Assembly (NCBI RefSeq): GCF_910589235.1
Contig: NC_060979.1
Location: forward strand, 1,426,001 to 1,490,000
Length of the DNA: 64,000 nt
Direction: 5' to 3'
DNA from: Vespa crabro
Taxonomy: Eukaryota; Arthropoda; Insecta; Hymenoptera; Vespidae
The first letter of the stretch is position 1; every line of letters starts with the position of its first letter. The notes below the pieces were generated by a model. The model was given only the letters and a program-made list of their open reading frames with translations, had not been told where the DNA came from and did not search any database. The position numbers and the translations under genes are program-made. Positions 12,308 to 24,532 of the stretch are shown here, piece by piece.

Positions 12308-12426
12308 GTCAACAACACACGGTGTTCCCAAGCGGTCAACCATCCAAGTACTAACCGTGCCCAACGTTGCTTAACTTCAGTGATCGGACGAGAACTGGTG
12401 CTTTACAACGCGGTATGATCGTTGAC
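12308..12426 (-). rRNA. 5S rRNA gene, cluster 1 copy 5 (box C variant)
   Basis: Full-length but with G to T at about position 88 (ggatggttgacc instead of ggatgggtgacc). The change is inside box C, where TFIIIA binds. The upstream spacer loses the standard TATA-type block early, since this gene is the edge of the cluster. Activity is uncertain. Confidence 0.93.
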
Positions 12427-13480
12427 TTGCAAGTTATCTCATTGTATGTGCATTTTTACTTCTAGAAAATTAGATTAATCTGATTCTTTGATAAATAATA
12501 ATTATAGGAAGAAAGTATATATTTAGCATATATTTTTTTATAACATCATTCAATTGTTTGAACCTAGTTGTTCACGTGACGTTGTTTGTTTACGGGAGCG
12601 ATTTTAGATGCGCTTCACACATCGGAATAGTGATGACAGACGATTCGCACGGAGGAAACGTCGGCCGTCTTGTCCTTGTTGTCTGAACTATAGAGGTCCA
12701 CTGGTCGCGATGAATAAAAGGCGATGGCATTAGGCTAGGATACCGTTGTAGGGCGTCAGCAAAATACCGCTTGTCGCTTTCTCGCAAATTAATGGGAGAA
12801 CGTGCGTTCTTTCAAAGGATCCCGTGAGAAATGGAGAAGTAATTGCGATATGTAAATCTCACTGTGTATTTGATTGGATGAGTAACAATTGTTTGTATGT
12901 CTCTTGTATGATGCATAGTTAGCCGAATTGATTGCTTGAGAGCTTAGACGTTGTGAGTCTAAAAGGTGGAACTTGACTCCTCAGATGTTGTGAGTCTGAA
13001 AAATGTAATTTTACTGCCTTTTTACCTATTTTAAACTATTCACGTAAACTTAAATGAGATTGGTATAGGGCGGAGTTTGACCTATGGAAAGGGAAAGAAT
13101 AAATGCCCCATTAGTCGAGGATAGTTTGTTGGAATGTTTGAACATTCCATGTGTGCTCCTTTGTTCTAATGATCGTGATTAGAGTATGACAATAGATAGT
13201 TCATGGCTAGGTGCAGATAGCCCTTAGCTTATCGAGCCTAGGCTTCTACTTTTACAGTTTATTTATTGGCCGAGTCGACGCATTATCGAAACCCAGGTAC
13301 TTTACTAAGAATGTCTAAGCTCAGAAAAAGATGGCCATGTATTTCTTATCTATGCGTTTTATTAGTTAATAACCAATAGATTCCAACAGGTAAATATTTT
13401 CAATGGTAATATATAACCCTTAAGGCAAAGTGTCGCGAACATTGGACAGATGCACGTGTGCGTCAATGCTAGTATAGTTT
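12427..13480. other. Unassigned, comparatively GC-rich non-repetitive stretch
   Basis: Clearly less AT-rich than its surroundings, especially 12590-12830 and 13060-13330. A reverse frame at 12590-12787 (65 codons, ends RESDKRYFADALQRYPSLMP and CEAHLKSLP) uses balanced codons but matches no family I know. Two near-repeats of gttgtgagtct lie at about 12950 and 12985. A palindrome ggaatgtttgaacattcc lies near 13130. It could be a relic of an old retroelement or gene. Confidence 0.35.
12590..12787 (-). other. Unidentified short reverse-strand open frame
   Basis: Sixty-five codons open from a TTG near 12787 to TAA at 12590, in locally GC-richer DNA with mixed codon use. No signal peptide, membrane segment or known motif. 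There is no convincing ATG at the start. It may be an exon relic or chance. Confidence 0.2.
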
Positions 13481-14080
13481 TTATTTTAAAAAATTATAGT
13501 TTCGATTACAAGTAATAAAATCTTTTTTTACAATCTATCGCCATTTGTGTGCAAGTAATAAAATAATGAAAAAAGATATCGTTATATTCAAAAACTTTTT
13601 TTTTTTCACTTGAAATGATATATAATAAACAATCGTAATTGCGTTGAAAATAAAGAAATGAAATGAAAATTATCCCTTATTTTAATGAAAAAGAAATGAA
13701 GAATTTGCCATAAATTTCTTTTTATCGTTTTGATTATAATATCTCGCTAATTGTTTAAAAGAATTATTTCGGAATAAATAAATCATAATATCTTTTAATA
13801 CTCATCGTTGTTTATCTTATTCATAAAACAGACTGATGTTAACAATTTAAGGATTGAACTTTTTAATAGTTTATTTCGTATTATAGATTAATGACAACGA
13901 CTTCGAAATGTACAATTTTTTACAATTTTATATAAATAGAAAATATCTTAACGTTTCGATCGAAAAGAAAAGAAAAAAAAAGAAAAAAAATGAGGGACAA
14001 TTTTTATTTTGATAAGGTGCACAATAAGAAACACGTACAAAATGATATTCACCATTTAAGAAAGCGATCGTACAGGTATA
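13481..14080. other. Intergenic, no gene seen
   Basis: AT-rich DNA. A short stretch near 13520-13550 (ttttttacaatctatcg, then ccatttgtg) resembles the left flank of the second 5S array near 25625-25655. Nothing else noted. Confidence 0.5.
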
Positions 14081-14084
14081 TACA

Positions 14085-14680
14085 GTTTCTAACAACTGAT
14101 TAGAAGAGAACTGATAACAAGGAGACTCGTGGATTCCAATTATACTTTATAACTTTGGATACCCCTTCATTTTCTAGTCCGCAGTAAAATTCTTGCCATC
14201 ATTTTCCTTTCTTTTTCTTTTTCTTTTTCTCGAGAAATATTTACGAGGGCAGTACGTAAATGCTATCGTCGGATATAGAGTTCGAAAAAAAAAACAAAAA
14301 TGAAAGACAAGGTATATTATGCTCAGAGAAATGGATAGACAAAACTGATTAATGCAAAATACCGTCCGTCAAGTGTTTATCGATTATTGTTGAATCGACT
14401 TCGTTCGTTAATGACTCACTCCATTTCATTTCTCTTTTTTTTTTCTTTTTTTTTTTTTTTGTTCCGTTCCTTCGATACAGATCGAAACTCTCTGGTATTC
14501 TCTTTTTTTTTTTCTGTCTTTTCTTTCCTTTTTTTTCTTTCGTTAGTCGCATAAACTATTCGATCAATCAATTTCAACCCCTCACGTATGTAATTTACAT
14601 CGTAAGTAAGTTTATGTTCCTACGAACTGTCCGTCGTCAATGATGTTCGAGGGAGCAAAATGGAAGGAATCAAAGAAGCA
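14085..14680 (+). pseudogene. Duplicate OR promoter and first exon, splice donor altered
   Basis: This block is a diverged copy of 16190-16830. Shared landmarks in the same order are ggagactcgtg (14121), gagggcagtacgtaaa (14245), gattaatgcaaaa (14347), gatcgaaact (14480) and gcaaaatggaaggaa (14655). It contains ATG GAA GGA ATC AAA GAA at 14660-14677, matching exon 1 of the complete OR. The following bases are GCACAT instead of the GTACGG donor. No exon 2 follows before the next copy. It is a stranded first exon, or an alternative promoter with a weak GC donor. Confidence 0.65.
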
Positions 14681-16189
14681 CATTTTTATTTTTTCTTTTT
14701 TTTCTTTATAAATAATTATCAATTGCTAAGAGGTTTTATAGAATACACCGTATTCATTCGTAATTATGTCTTTGAATTATCATAATAAAATATTTCGCAA
14801 TGTCAAATTCATTACGTCTTGTATTATACAATTAGAAATTGAAAATTTACAGAAAAGATTGCAAAAATGATCGTGGATAATGATGAGGAAATATATAGTT
14901 TGTTAGAAAATAATAATAATAAAAAAAAAAAAAAAGAAAAAAAAAAACAAGAAAATATTTGAAATTCATTAATGCGTTTAACTTTGAAATAATTATATAT
15001 ACCTTGCACTGAAATGCAGTTTGTATCGATAGCGAAGTTCAGTCGGAAGGTAGCATAGATAATCGATTGGCATCATCGAGATTATACTTTGTACCAAAGG
15101 TTCACAGTGTAATTCGTATTATAAGAACATCCAAAATGAAATTGTCATGAATCTGTCAAATTAATTGATTTACGATTTGAACGCTTTTCTCCTAGGAAGT
15201 CTTTACATGTGTCCAGACACATTTTTCGATGTAAATTGCGACGGCCATTGTAATCGATCGATGAACCAGATTTCAATTTTTAGAAAGTAGAAATCCGTCT
15301 TCCAATTTTTCAGTTCATTGTTATCCTGTAAAATACGATTTTCATTTTTTTTTGCAGGGAAAAAAACAATCAATGTTTAACAGATGTCGACGATGCCATT
15401 TCTTTTTGTTTTTCCTTTTTTTTTTTTTTTTCTTTTTTCCTATGGATTTTCAACATTTTTTTTTCAACACTCGTACTGATCTTAAACAAATACAAACTTA
15501 TGTGAATTTTCATTTAGATGCGAAGATTCAGTTGATCATCGACATGCTTTTTGTTACTTCGTAAAATTCTAATCACTTTCTAACGAATGTTCTTGACTTA
15601 CTCGTATATCCTACCGACAACTGCTTCGGATATTTTCAGGCCCTGGGTTTTCGTTGTTGAGAATGAAACGCAAGTTCAAAACGCGATGCATACACGGGAT
15701 TCAATGATGAGAAATCGAAATTACGCTTACAGACAATTTTGTTCACTGTTGGAAATTCGTAAAAAAAAAAAAAAGAAAAAAATGAGACATCTTCCTTTTT
15801 TAACGTAACTCGATTCGAAATTATAGAGAACGTAAGGAGCACAGTATATTTGAAAAATATCAGTTCCAACAGGTCAATCATTTTTTCAAAAAATATTGAT
15901 TTAGTATTTGAAATGTTTAAACTAATATCCACGTAAGAATATTTTTAATTCATGTCCTTTGTCATAATAAAAAAAAATAAAATTTGTTAAATATACACTT
16001 CAGTACACAAAAGTTTTCTTCGCATGTAAGTAATCATTTTTGTCACATGAAAATGCTTCTGTTTAACTTCCTACGTATAATCCAAATTTAGTAACAATTT
16101 TTGTTATTTCCAGCAGCAACTCAAATGATCTTCAAGCAATCTATTTGTAAGAGGATCGATGTTAGACCATAATTTTTCTAGACACTTCA
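14681..16189. other. Intergenic between the two promoter copies
   Basis: AT-rich with several T- and A-homopolymers (15420, 15762). No OR exon 2 homolog or other gene is visible. Confidence 0.55.
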
Positions 16190-16803
16190 TAACGATCAGT
16201 TAGAACCGAACTAACAATAAGGAGACTCGTGAAAGGTTAGAATTCAACTACTCAACAATTTGGATACCCTTTTACTTTTCCTTTTTTTTTCTTTTTATTC
16301 TATTTATTCCTAGTATTTAAAGCGAGCGTAGCCGTTTGCTATTTTGCGCGAGTAATATTCACGAGGGCGGTACGTAAAAACTTTTGACGGATGTAGAGTT
16401 CAAAAAAAAAAAAAAAAGAACGAAAAAAAAAATAGAAAACGGGGTATATTCTATCAAAAGGAAAGGGTAGATAAAAATGATTAATGCAAAACAACGTCGA
16501 TCAAGTGCTGATAGATTATTGCTGAACCGACTTCGTTAGTTAACAACTCACCCCATATTATTTTGCCCGTTCTTTTTTTCTTTTTTTGATCCGTACTTTT
16601 GATACCGATCGAAACTGGACTTGAAAACTGTCTCGTATTTTCTTTCCTTTCTTTTCTTTTTTTTTTCTTTTTTTTCCTCTTTTCTTTTCGTCAGTCGCAT
16701 GAACTATTCAATCAACCAATTTCAACCCCTTTCGTACGTAGTTTACTTCGGGAGTAGTTTGTGCCCGGACGAACAGTCCGTCGGCGACCTTCGAGCGAGC
16801 AAA
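16190..16803 (+). promoter_or_regulatory. Upstream region of the complete + strand OR
   Basis: Directly precedes the ATG at 16804 and is shared in blocks with 14085-14659, so it was duplicated and parts are constrained or recent. Common blocks are ggagactcgtg (16221), gagggcggtacgtaaa (16363), the ttaatgcaaaac region (16480) and gatcgaaact (16607). It is unlike the upstream region of the - strand ORs. No certain TATA box. Confidence 0.5.
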
Positions 16804-17777
16804 ATGGAAGGAACCAAAGAAGTACGGTGATAACGTCCTTTTATTTATTTATTTTTATTCTTTTTTATAAATAATTATCAGTTCGTTCGACGAGTGCGAC
16901 GTTTTTTTTGACAATAATTATCACGAGTGAATTTGTTATGGTCTCTTGTAAATGAAAAAACCATTGGGACAGTTTCAAACAAATCGATATCTTATCGTTG
17001 CTTTTATTTTATTTTTTATTTTTCTTTTTTTTTTTTTGCATTTTTTTAACTCCTGAAATCTCGACAAATTGTCGATAATTTTTGTTAACGTTTTTAATCG
17101 GAAACATATTTTACTCCTTATCTTTCTTTTTTTTTCTTTTTTTATTTTGTATTTTCATCTTTTTTAAACTATCATTATGATTTCGACTAATCGTAATTTT
17201 TCTTTTCGTAATCTATTTAACAATATGATTGCCACGTTGTTATTATATGAGACTGTTAATTATTTTGTATTCTTTTTTCTTCTTTTCAAAAAATTTAATT
17301 TTTTTAATCGTCGTGACGATTTCGAAAAATGGTAATTTTTATTTTGATATTTTTTTTAACGACCTGATTGCCACATTCTATGACGAGCTTATACAAATGT
17401 TTTATTTATTACTGTTATATTTGCATTTTGTTGTTTCCTTTTTTTTTTGTGCAATTTTGTGCAGTTTTCGTGTCAATAATTTTACATTTTTAGTCGAATG
17501 ACGGATCGATAAGTGCAACCATATATTATTGGAAGGTTACAGAGATAAGAGTATAATTTTATTTAATTATCAGACAGGCAATAATTAATTATTATATTAA
17601 AACTAATTAATTAATTGTGATAATTCTACTGTGGCTTTTGAGGAATGTGCCTGTCAATGTGATAATACTCAATTTATTAATATTTAAATGTTTAATCATT
17701 TTTTCTAAATTATTATATAAATACATACATATAATATATATTATATATATTTACACACACACACACACACACATGTA

Positions 17778-17833
<56 letters not shown>

Positions 17834-18022
17834 GCTATTAATTATTTTGGTTTTCTCTTTTTTATATTTTCATTTTTTTAATCATCGTGACGATTTTGAA
17901 AAATGGTAATTTTATTTTGATATTTTTTTTAACGATCTGATTGCCACATTTTATGATGAGCTTATACAAATGTTTTATTTATTACTGCTATATTGTTTTC
18001 TTTTTTTGTGCATATTTGTGGA

Positions 18023-18069
<47 letters not shown>

Positions 18070-19851
18070 AATATTTTAGAAACACATTTTATTGATTACA
18101 TATATAAAAAAATATTTTTATAGGTAAATTTATTGATATGTAAAGAAAAAGATTTAACATAACAATACTAATACGTTTATTTCTGTTGATATTACAATAT
18201 CTTTTTTTATTGGTTATTATGAATGAACTTTCACACCCCCTAATATAACTAATAATTCAGTGAATTAAAGGGATATCTAATAATTTGATTTTTATACCCA
18301 TTCACGTTTTTTTTTAATTTTAAATTTAAAAAAAATTCAAACTTAGTATATCTCTTTTTCTTTTTTTATCGTTTATTAAATATATTAATATATTAATATA
18401 TATTATATTAATTTATTTTTTTTTAAATATAATTTAAAAAAATGTTTTCCATAACATAAAAGCGTTAACATTAATGATTTATATTACAGAATTTTCCTTA
18501 ATTTTTGTTTTGTAATTAATTATGCTTTAATCCCATCTCATTAAACGTTTTTATATTTATTAATTTTTTAGTCTATGGTATTATCATTTTTTAATTTTAA
18601 TATTTCTTTGACATATTCCTTTTTAACTTTTTTTATTTTATTATATCTATTGAAGAGTAAAAAATATTAATAAGATGTAACAAACAGTGGAATTTAATTG
18701 GCGATAACGTTAACGTAATTTTTTTTATTATGCAAAATGGCCGCCAGTTGAACGAAAAGTTTTTAGAATTTTAAAAAATCACAATTATTGATTTGGCCAT
18801 AATAAGTAACGTTGTAATATTTAATACCATATGGAACAAAAAAGTCCGTAGTTGACTTTGAAAATCAATAAATCTACTTTAATTAGATTTTTTAGACTAA
18901 TTCCTTTTTGTACGAATAAAAAACTATAAAACCTACGAACTTTTTGACGATCCGAAAGAAAATCATTACTTTCGAAATATCTTGAAAAGTAGTAATTTAT
19001 TTATACTTTCTATTTAGATTCCTTTGGTTCCACATTTGTATTAAAAATTTCAACACTGAGTAACAAATTATTGGCCAATCGAATATTATATTTTTTGAGA
19101 AATACTTTAAGCTCATAATTTTACAAGCTAAGAACATATACGAAACTCCCTAATTCTGTATTATATTATTTAATCGAAATTTCGTCGTTTTTTATTATTA
19201 TTATTATTATTTTTTTTTTTTCAAGGTTCCAGATCTCACCGATACCTTGAAAGCGATAACGTGGAGCAAACGATTACTCGCTTATTCTGGAATTTGGCCA
19301 TTGGAAATTCGGAATTCATTGTTCCTACCATTTTCATTTTACGGATGTCTTTATAGTATTTTAGGATTTCTCGATTTAGCAGATCGTATCACCGATTTTC
19401 ATTACGTATTGACAAACATTATGGAAAACATGTTAATGTTTTTGACAATGACGAAATTTGGTTTGTGCCGAGTAAAGTATCGATCTATTTCAAGATTTTT
19501 AATAGAAACGGAAAACGATTATATCATCAATAGTTATAAAACCGAAGAGGAGAAAATGATTTTTATGAAATATAACAGATTTGCCATTAGAATGATCTTA
19601 ATTATGATCCCATTGATGACCTTCGTACTTCTTACACATTATTTTAATGCTGTCATACCAAATGTACTTATGGGTAATAATATTATTTTTAATATTTTCA
19701 TTGCATATTATTTTTTTTTTTAAAGATATTTTGAATATCCTTTTAACGCAATAATAGAAAAAATTGGTAATATATTATGTTGGAAACTATGAAACGGGCG
19801 TTGAATGAAAATAAATAACTAAACAAAAACGCCCGTTTCATAGTTTCCAAC

Positions 19852-19909
<58 letters not shown>

Positions 19910-22900
19910 TATGTATAAATTTTTCTAACAAGAGTTATTTGATTACAATGGAGAGATTTTTATTTCGGTGAAATATTTCAAGGTCATTGCAAGGACAACT
20001 TTGTATTATCAAATACGCACATACATTTTTTTATAATGGCAACATATTCATTAACTGATTATAAATAATCAAGTAACCTTTTTCTCAATTATTTTCTCAT
20101 TCATTTTCAGAGATATTTAAAAAATGTTTTCTATTTAAACAGTTTCTTTCAATATTCTCATATTTACAGGATGAAAACTTATAACGCTTTATTTTGAAGA
20201 TTTGTAGTATACATATAAAAAATTGCATAATCGTTTAAAAATTCATGTATAGTATATTTAAAAAATTCAAATTATGAATTTATTCATTGATATTATAATT
20301 AGGAAAATAATAACAACAATAATAATGATAATAATAATAATGAAAAAAAAAAAAAAAAGAAATAAGATATAGAAAAAGATAATAATGAATATGAGAATTA
20401 TTATTCTCAATTATTATTAATAATTAAATATTATTATTAATAATTAATTAATTAAAATTATTAATAATTAATAAAAATTATTATTAATAATTATGTAAAA
20501 AAATTAATAAAAAAATAAATAATACATATATATATATATATATATAAATAAAAGATAATATAATTATATAAAATATTAATTTATTTTAGATATAAAACAA
20601 AAACAAAAAAAAAAAAGAACAAAGTTCGTCCATTTTTGCATCGAACAAAACATGAATTATTTGTGAAAATAATTGAATGAAAAAAAAAAAAAAAGAAAAA
20701 AACATTACATTATTAACATTAATTATGATTCTTTCTTTATGCAGTTATGGCGAATTCTTCAGTGGAATATAAATTACCTTATAAAATAAGGCCGTTATTT
20801 AAGCCGTCCGATGTAAAAAGATATGTCTTTGGTTGTATACATGAATTTTTTGGCATAACATTGGTCCTTTCCGCTTACGTCGGAACTGATTGTTTATTGA
20901 CTTCTTCCGGTTTTCATCTTACCGGCCAATTAGCCGTATTGAAGTGTAAAGTGAAAGAAATTTTAAACGATACCGATGGTTCTCAGCGGGGAATACAAAA
21001 AATTATACTTCGACATTATCATTTGATAAGGTGATCATATCTCTAATTAAAATGTTTAATTGATAAAAGAAGTGGACTATTGAAATTCTTTTTTTTTCTT
21101 TTTTTTTTTCATTTTTCATTTTTTTTTTTCATTACAAATACGTAAAACGCAAATGTATAAGGTTGGAAACTATGAAACGGGCGTTTTTGTTTAGTTTTGT
21201 TTATTTTCATTCCACGCCCGTTTCATAGTTTCCAATCTAATATATAAGAATCAAGTTGGAAACTATGAAACGGGCATTTTCTGTTTAGTTTTTTTTTTAT
21301 TTTTCATTCAACGCCCATTTCATAGTTTACAATCTAATATTATAAAACGCGAGCTTTTTCTTATGTATTTTTAAGATATGATTCTTTTTGAAAATATTTT
21401 TCCTTTTTCTTAAAGATTTATTAATATTTTCTTACAAAAAGAAAAAAAAAATTATTTATGTTTGTTCTCTAGTAGGATTGTCATTAATAATATAAGTTTT
21501 TATCAATTAAGATTGTAAGCAATTTAATTGCAAGATAAATTTTAAAGATCGTTGGGTTTTCTCGCAGATTTATACGAGATTATAATAAAAGTTCAAAAAT
21601 TCGTTTTCAGCGATGCCAAATTTGTTCTAACATTGATAAATGGAACAAATAAATTTTTATCATAATGAATAGATATTCCGTGTATATAATTTAGTGTACG
21701 TATGAAAATATTATTACTTTATATCAGTTCATTGTTACGTTTACATTTTATTCCGAGAAGTAAATTTCAAAATGATCGTTTTAATCCTTCATGTATTTTT
21801 TGCGTCACATTATTTTAGATTTAAAATGATATAAATTTTTGTTTGAATACGTTTCCTTTTTTTTTTTTTATTGTTTCTAATACAACGAATTATTAATTAT
21901 TTGATCATCACGTAGAAAAATTCAAAATGATCGTTTTAATCCTTAAAAGAATTTCTTAACAAAATCAAAAGTTACGTACGTTTAATAAATTTTTAACATC
22001 AATGAACATTAATATATCGTTTCAAAGAAAGAATAAATTTGTATTCTTTTGGTATAAAAAAAAAAGATGTCATTGTAAAAAATAATTTATCTTCTTCTAA
22101 TCTATTTCCAGATTAGCGGATATATTGGAAGATAGTTTTAACATGGTCATGTTTCTACATTTGTTAGGTTCAACGATTTTAATTTGTACGTCGAGTTATC
22201 AAATGCTTGTCGTACGTATACATTGATCTAAGTATAATAAATTAACATCTTACATCGTTTAATAAATAATATCTTAAATTTCTTTTTTTAGAGTTTAGCG
22301 GTATTAGAAAAAGTCTATATATTTACATTCGTTGTATATGTTTTTCACTTGTCGATCACAGTGTTCGTTTATTGTTACATGGGGGAATGTCTTATCGAGG
22401 AAGTAATTAATCGAATTCTTATTGAATTATTATGTTGGAAACTATGAAACGGGCGTTTAATGAAAATAAAATAACTAAACAAAAACGTCCGTTTCATAGT
22501 TTCCAACCTTATACTTATGCATTAGATTGGAAACTATGAAACGGGCGTTGAATGAAAATAAAATAACTAAACAAAAACGCCCGTTTCATAGTTTCCAACC
22601 TAATACATGTCGAACTATAATTAAATTTAATCATTTATTGATACGACTTTGTTTCTCTCTCTCTTTCTCTCTTTTCTTTTCTTTTTTTTTTTCTTCTTCC
22701 GTCTCTTTTTCTTTTTTTTCTTTAAATCCAGAGCACGACCCTGTGCGAAGAATTTTATCATTGTGACTGGTACGAGCTCTCGACGAACGATTTGAAATCG
22801 ATTTGTCTTTGCATGATTCGCGCTAGGAAACCATTGCAATTGACTTGTGGAAAATTTTGCGCTGTATCCTTGTGCACTTTTACCGACGTGAGTCATTATT

Positions 22901-24532
22901 GTCATTATTGTCATTATTGTCATTATTGTCATTATTGTTCTCCTTCTTCTTCTCTTTCTTCTTCTTCTTTTTTTTCTGTTCTCTCTTTTTTCACGTATCA
23001 TTCGCTTTCTATGAAGTTTCGATTTTCTTCAATAGTTTTTATATTTGAGCCGTTTATTTTGAAAGTGGCCTAATTCCATTTGTCAATTTTTTCCGGTTGC
23101 CATGGTTACATGTACAACTTCATGTTACAATAGCTTACAGTGACATGTGCGCCGGGCAAAATAGAAACATTAAAGTAACTTTAATGTGATTAAAAATTGT
23201 TCAAACTTTGGAAAATAATGTGGAAATCATAGATCACAAATTTTTAATATCAGGACATTCGTTTCTATCAAATGATAGAGATTTTGGCGTGGCAGAAATG
23301 TCATTAAAAAAAAAAAAAAATAATTTACTGTTCGTTCCCCAAGATTATTACAAGATTATTAAAAAGTGTCGGACAGGTAATAACTTTATTATAAATGAAA
23401 TGAGACAAGAAGATTTTGTATTAACAAAATTATTAGAAGATGTAATTTTTAAAAGGGTAAAGAATTCTGATGGAAAATCAATAAACTGATTAAAAATATG
23501 TTGGATGCGTTTTGTCAGAAATAAACCGTATAAAATTTTCTATAAGACATCAATGAATGAAAATAAAAATTTTTAAGTCCTGAATTTATTACCACGTCGG
23601 GGTAGACCAAGAAAGTTCGAAAATATTGTATTGACACCACTGTATAAAAATATCAGACAAATTACAACAGCAAAATTCAAGGACATAATTGACCTATTAC
23701 GATATATACCACCGGAACATTATGATTTCTTCAAATCCCTTTCATACACACAAAATCTAGATGAGTAGTAAATTGTTTTGTAATAAATTTATTTTTGTAA
23801 TTTTGTACGTTATGTAGTTAAAAAATGTTTTGAATCGCATAAATTATGTTTTCGAACTGTTTTAAAGATATGTAAAATAAATTGAATATTGTTTTTTTTT
23901 TTTTCAATTTGAAGCATCTTAAATTACGTTGAATGGACTTGGGCACCTTCAAATTTTATAATGAATATGATTGTTAATTTTGAAAGTGACCTAACTCCAT
24001 TCTTGATAAGAAAACGCATATTATTCATTTAATAATTGCCACTATTTTAATAGGAACTATAAATTTAACACCCTTAGATACACTTAAGTAGTATGACTCA
24101 TTAGTATCCTATACGTATATTTTTAAATTCATTGAAACGCAAACCTTTAAATATCTCGATTTGAAGATAAATGGAGTTAGGCTACTTTCAAAATAAACGG
24201 CTCATTTATTTTTTTCTCATTAATCATTTTTATTTATTAATCATTAGTCATTAAATTAGAGATAAAATGTTTTTCTTAATATTTCGTTTATTCGTCATTT
24301 GTAATTTTTTTTTGTGTGTTTCATATTTACAAAGAATTATTATTTCTCGTTGATAGTTTTTCTTGTTTTTTTCTTTTTTCTTTCTTTAGTTTTTAGAATT
24401 TTTTCATTTCTAATATTTTCAATAATCTAATAAATTATTCGAGATTGAAATGATTTGTCATGTTTTTTATGAATTTTACAGATTTTGAAGTCATCGATGG
24501 CGTACTTATCAGTAGTACGAACAATGGTGTAA
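16804..24532 (+). CDS. Odorant receptor, complete, 389 aa
   Basis: A complete 7tm_6 odorant receptor, an odour-gated channel subunit expected in sensory neuron dendrites with Orco. Exons are 16804-16821, 19226-19673, 20745-21030, 22112-22211, 22292-22402, 22732-22887 and 24482-24532. They total 1,170 nt, all with GT-AG introns and no stop before TAA. Exon 1 gives MEGTKE. Exon 2 (residues 7-155) carries SGIWPL before TM1 (about 37-56), TM2 and TM3. Exon 3 carries the AYVGTDCLL segment of TM4. Exon 5 has YCYMGECLIEE. Exon 6 has CGKFCAVSLCTFTD. The C-terminus is SSMAYLSVVRTMV. Introns hold five palindromic elements and a DNA transposon. The nearest relative in the window is the pseudogene at 34950. 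Confidence 0.93.
17249..17450 (+). repeat. Direct repeat in intron 1, copy 1
   Basis: About 200 bp recurring at 17831-18010. Shared landmarks include tcgtgacgattt, gaaaaatggtaatttt and gattgccacatt. A (TA)n microsatellite separates the two. Origin unknown. Confidence 0.8.
17750..17830. repeat. (CA)n/(TA)n microsatellite
   Basis: A short CA run followed by about 50 bp of TA. Confidence 0.95.
17831..18010 (+). repeat. Direct repeat in intron 1, copy 2
   Basis: Second copy of 17249-17450. It begins and ends against (TA)n tracts, which suggests duplication by slippage or recombination at the microsatellites. Confidence 0.8.
18019..18067. repeat. (TA)n microsatellite
   Basis: About 45 bp of uninterrupted TA. 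Confidence 0.95.
19779..19851. mobile_element. Palindromic mini-element, copy a
   Basis: About 73 bp. The arm gttggaaactatgaaacggg is closed by its perfect reverse complement around an A-rich loop. It lies in intron 2 of the complete OR, directly before a (TA)n tract. The shape is that of a very small fold-back MITE. Five such copies lie in this gene. Confidence 0.8.
19856..19903. repeat. (TA)n microsatellite
   Basis: About 48 bp of TA adjoining palindromic copy a. Confidence 0.95.
21162..21237. mobile_element. Palindromic mini-element, copy b
   Basis: Same arms as copy a but with the loop in the opposite orientation, so it inserted or flipped the other way. Intron 3 of the OR, 17 bp before copy c. 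Confidence 0.8.
21255..21333. mobile_element. Palindromic mini-element, copy c
   Basis: Arms carry a few substitutions (cgggca, gtttacaa). Same loop orientation as copy b, with which it forms a tandem pair. Confidence 0.78.
22434..22507. mobile_element. Palindromic mini-element, copy d
   Basis: Intron 5 of the OR, with one substitution in the right arm (cgtccg). Loop orientation as in copy a. Tandem with copy e. Confidence 0.8.
22526..22599. mobile_element. Palindromic mini-element, copy e
   Basis: Nearly identical to copy a, 18 bp after copy d, in the same orientation as d. Confidence 0.8.
22891..22937. repeat. 9-bp tandem repeat (TCATTATTG)n
   Basis: Five perfect units start 4 bp after the exon 6 splice donor of the complete OR. 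Confidence 0.95.
23047..24203 (+). mobile_element. Internally deleted DNA transposon with 35-bp terminal inverted repeats
   Basis: The ends are 35-bp inverted repeats (33 of 35 match) beginning gagccgtttattttgaaagt. Both are flanked by attt, a likely 4-bp target duplication. Partial copies of the terminus recur inside near 23925 and 23978. A + frame at 23208-23489 reads HKFLISGHSFLSNDRDFG and QEDFVLTKLLEDVIF. After stops, PRRGRPRKF and IIDLLRYIPPEHYDFFKSL follow to about 23740. This looks like the C-terminal part of a cut-and-paste transposase-like protein seen in arthropod genomes. I do not assign the superfamily. The element lies in the last intron of the complete OR and lengthens it to about 1.6 kb. 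Confidence 0.75.

Noticed and set aside
14349..15009. Lys-rich and Phe-rich frames
   Set aside because: They are homopolymer-driven translations with no OR or other homology.
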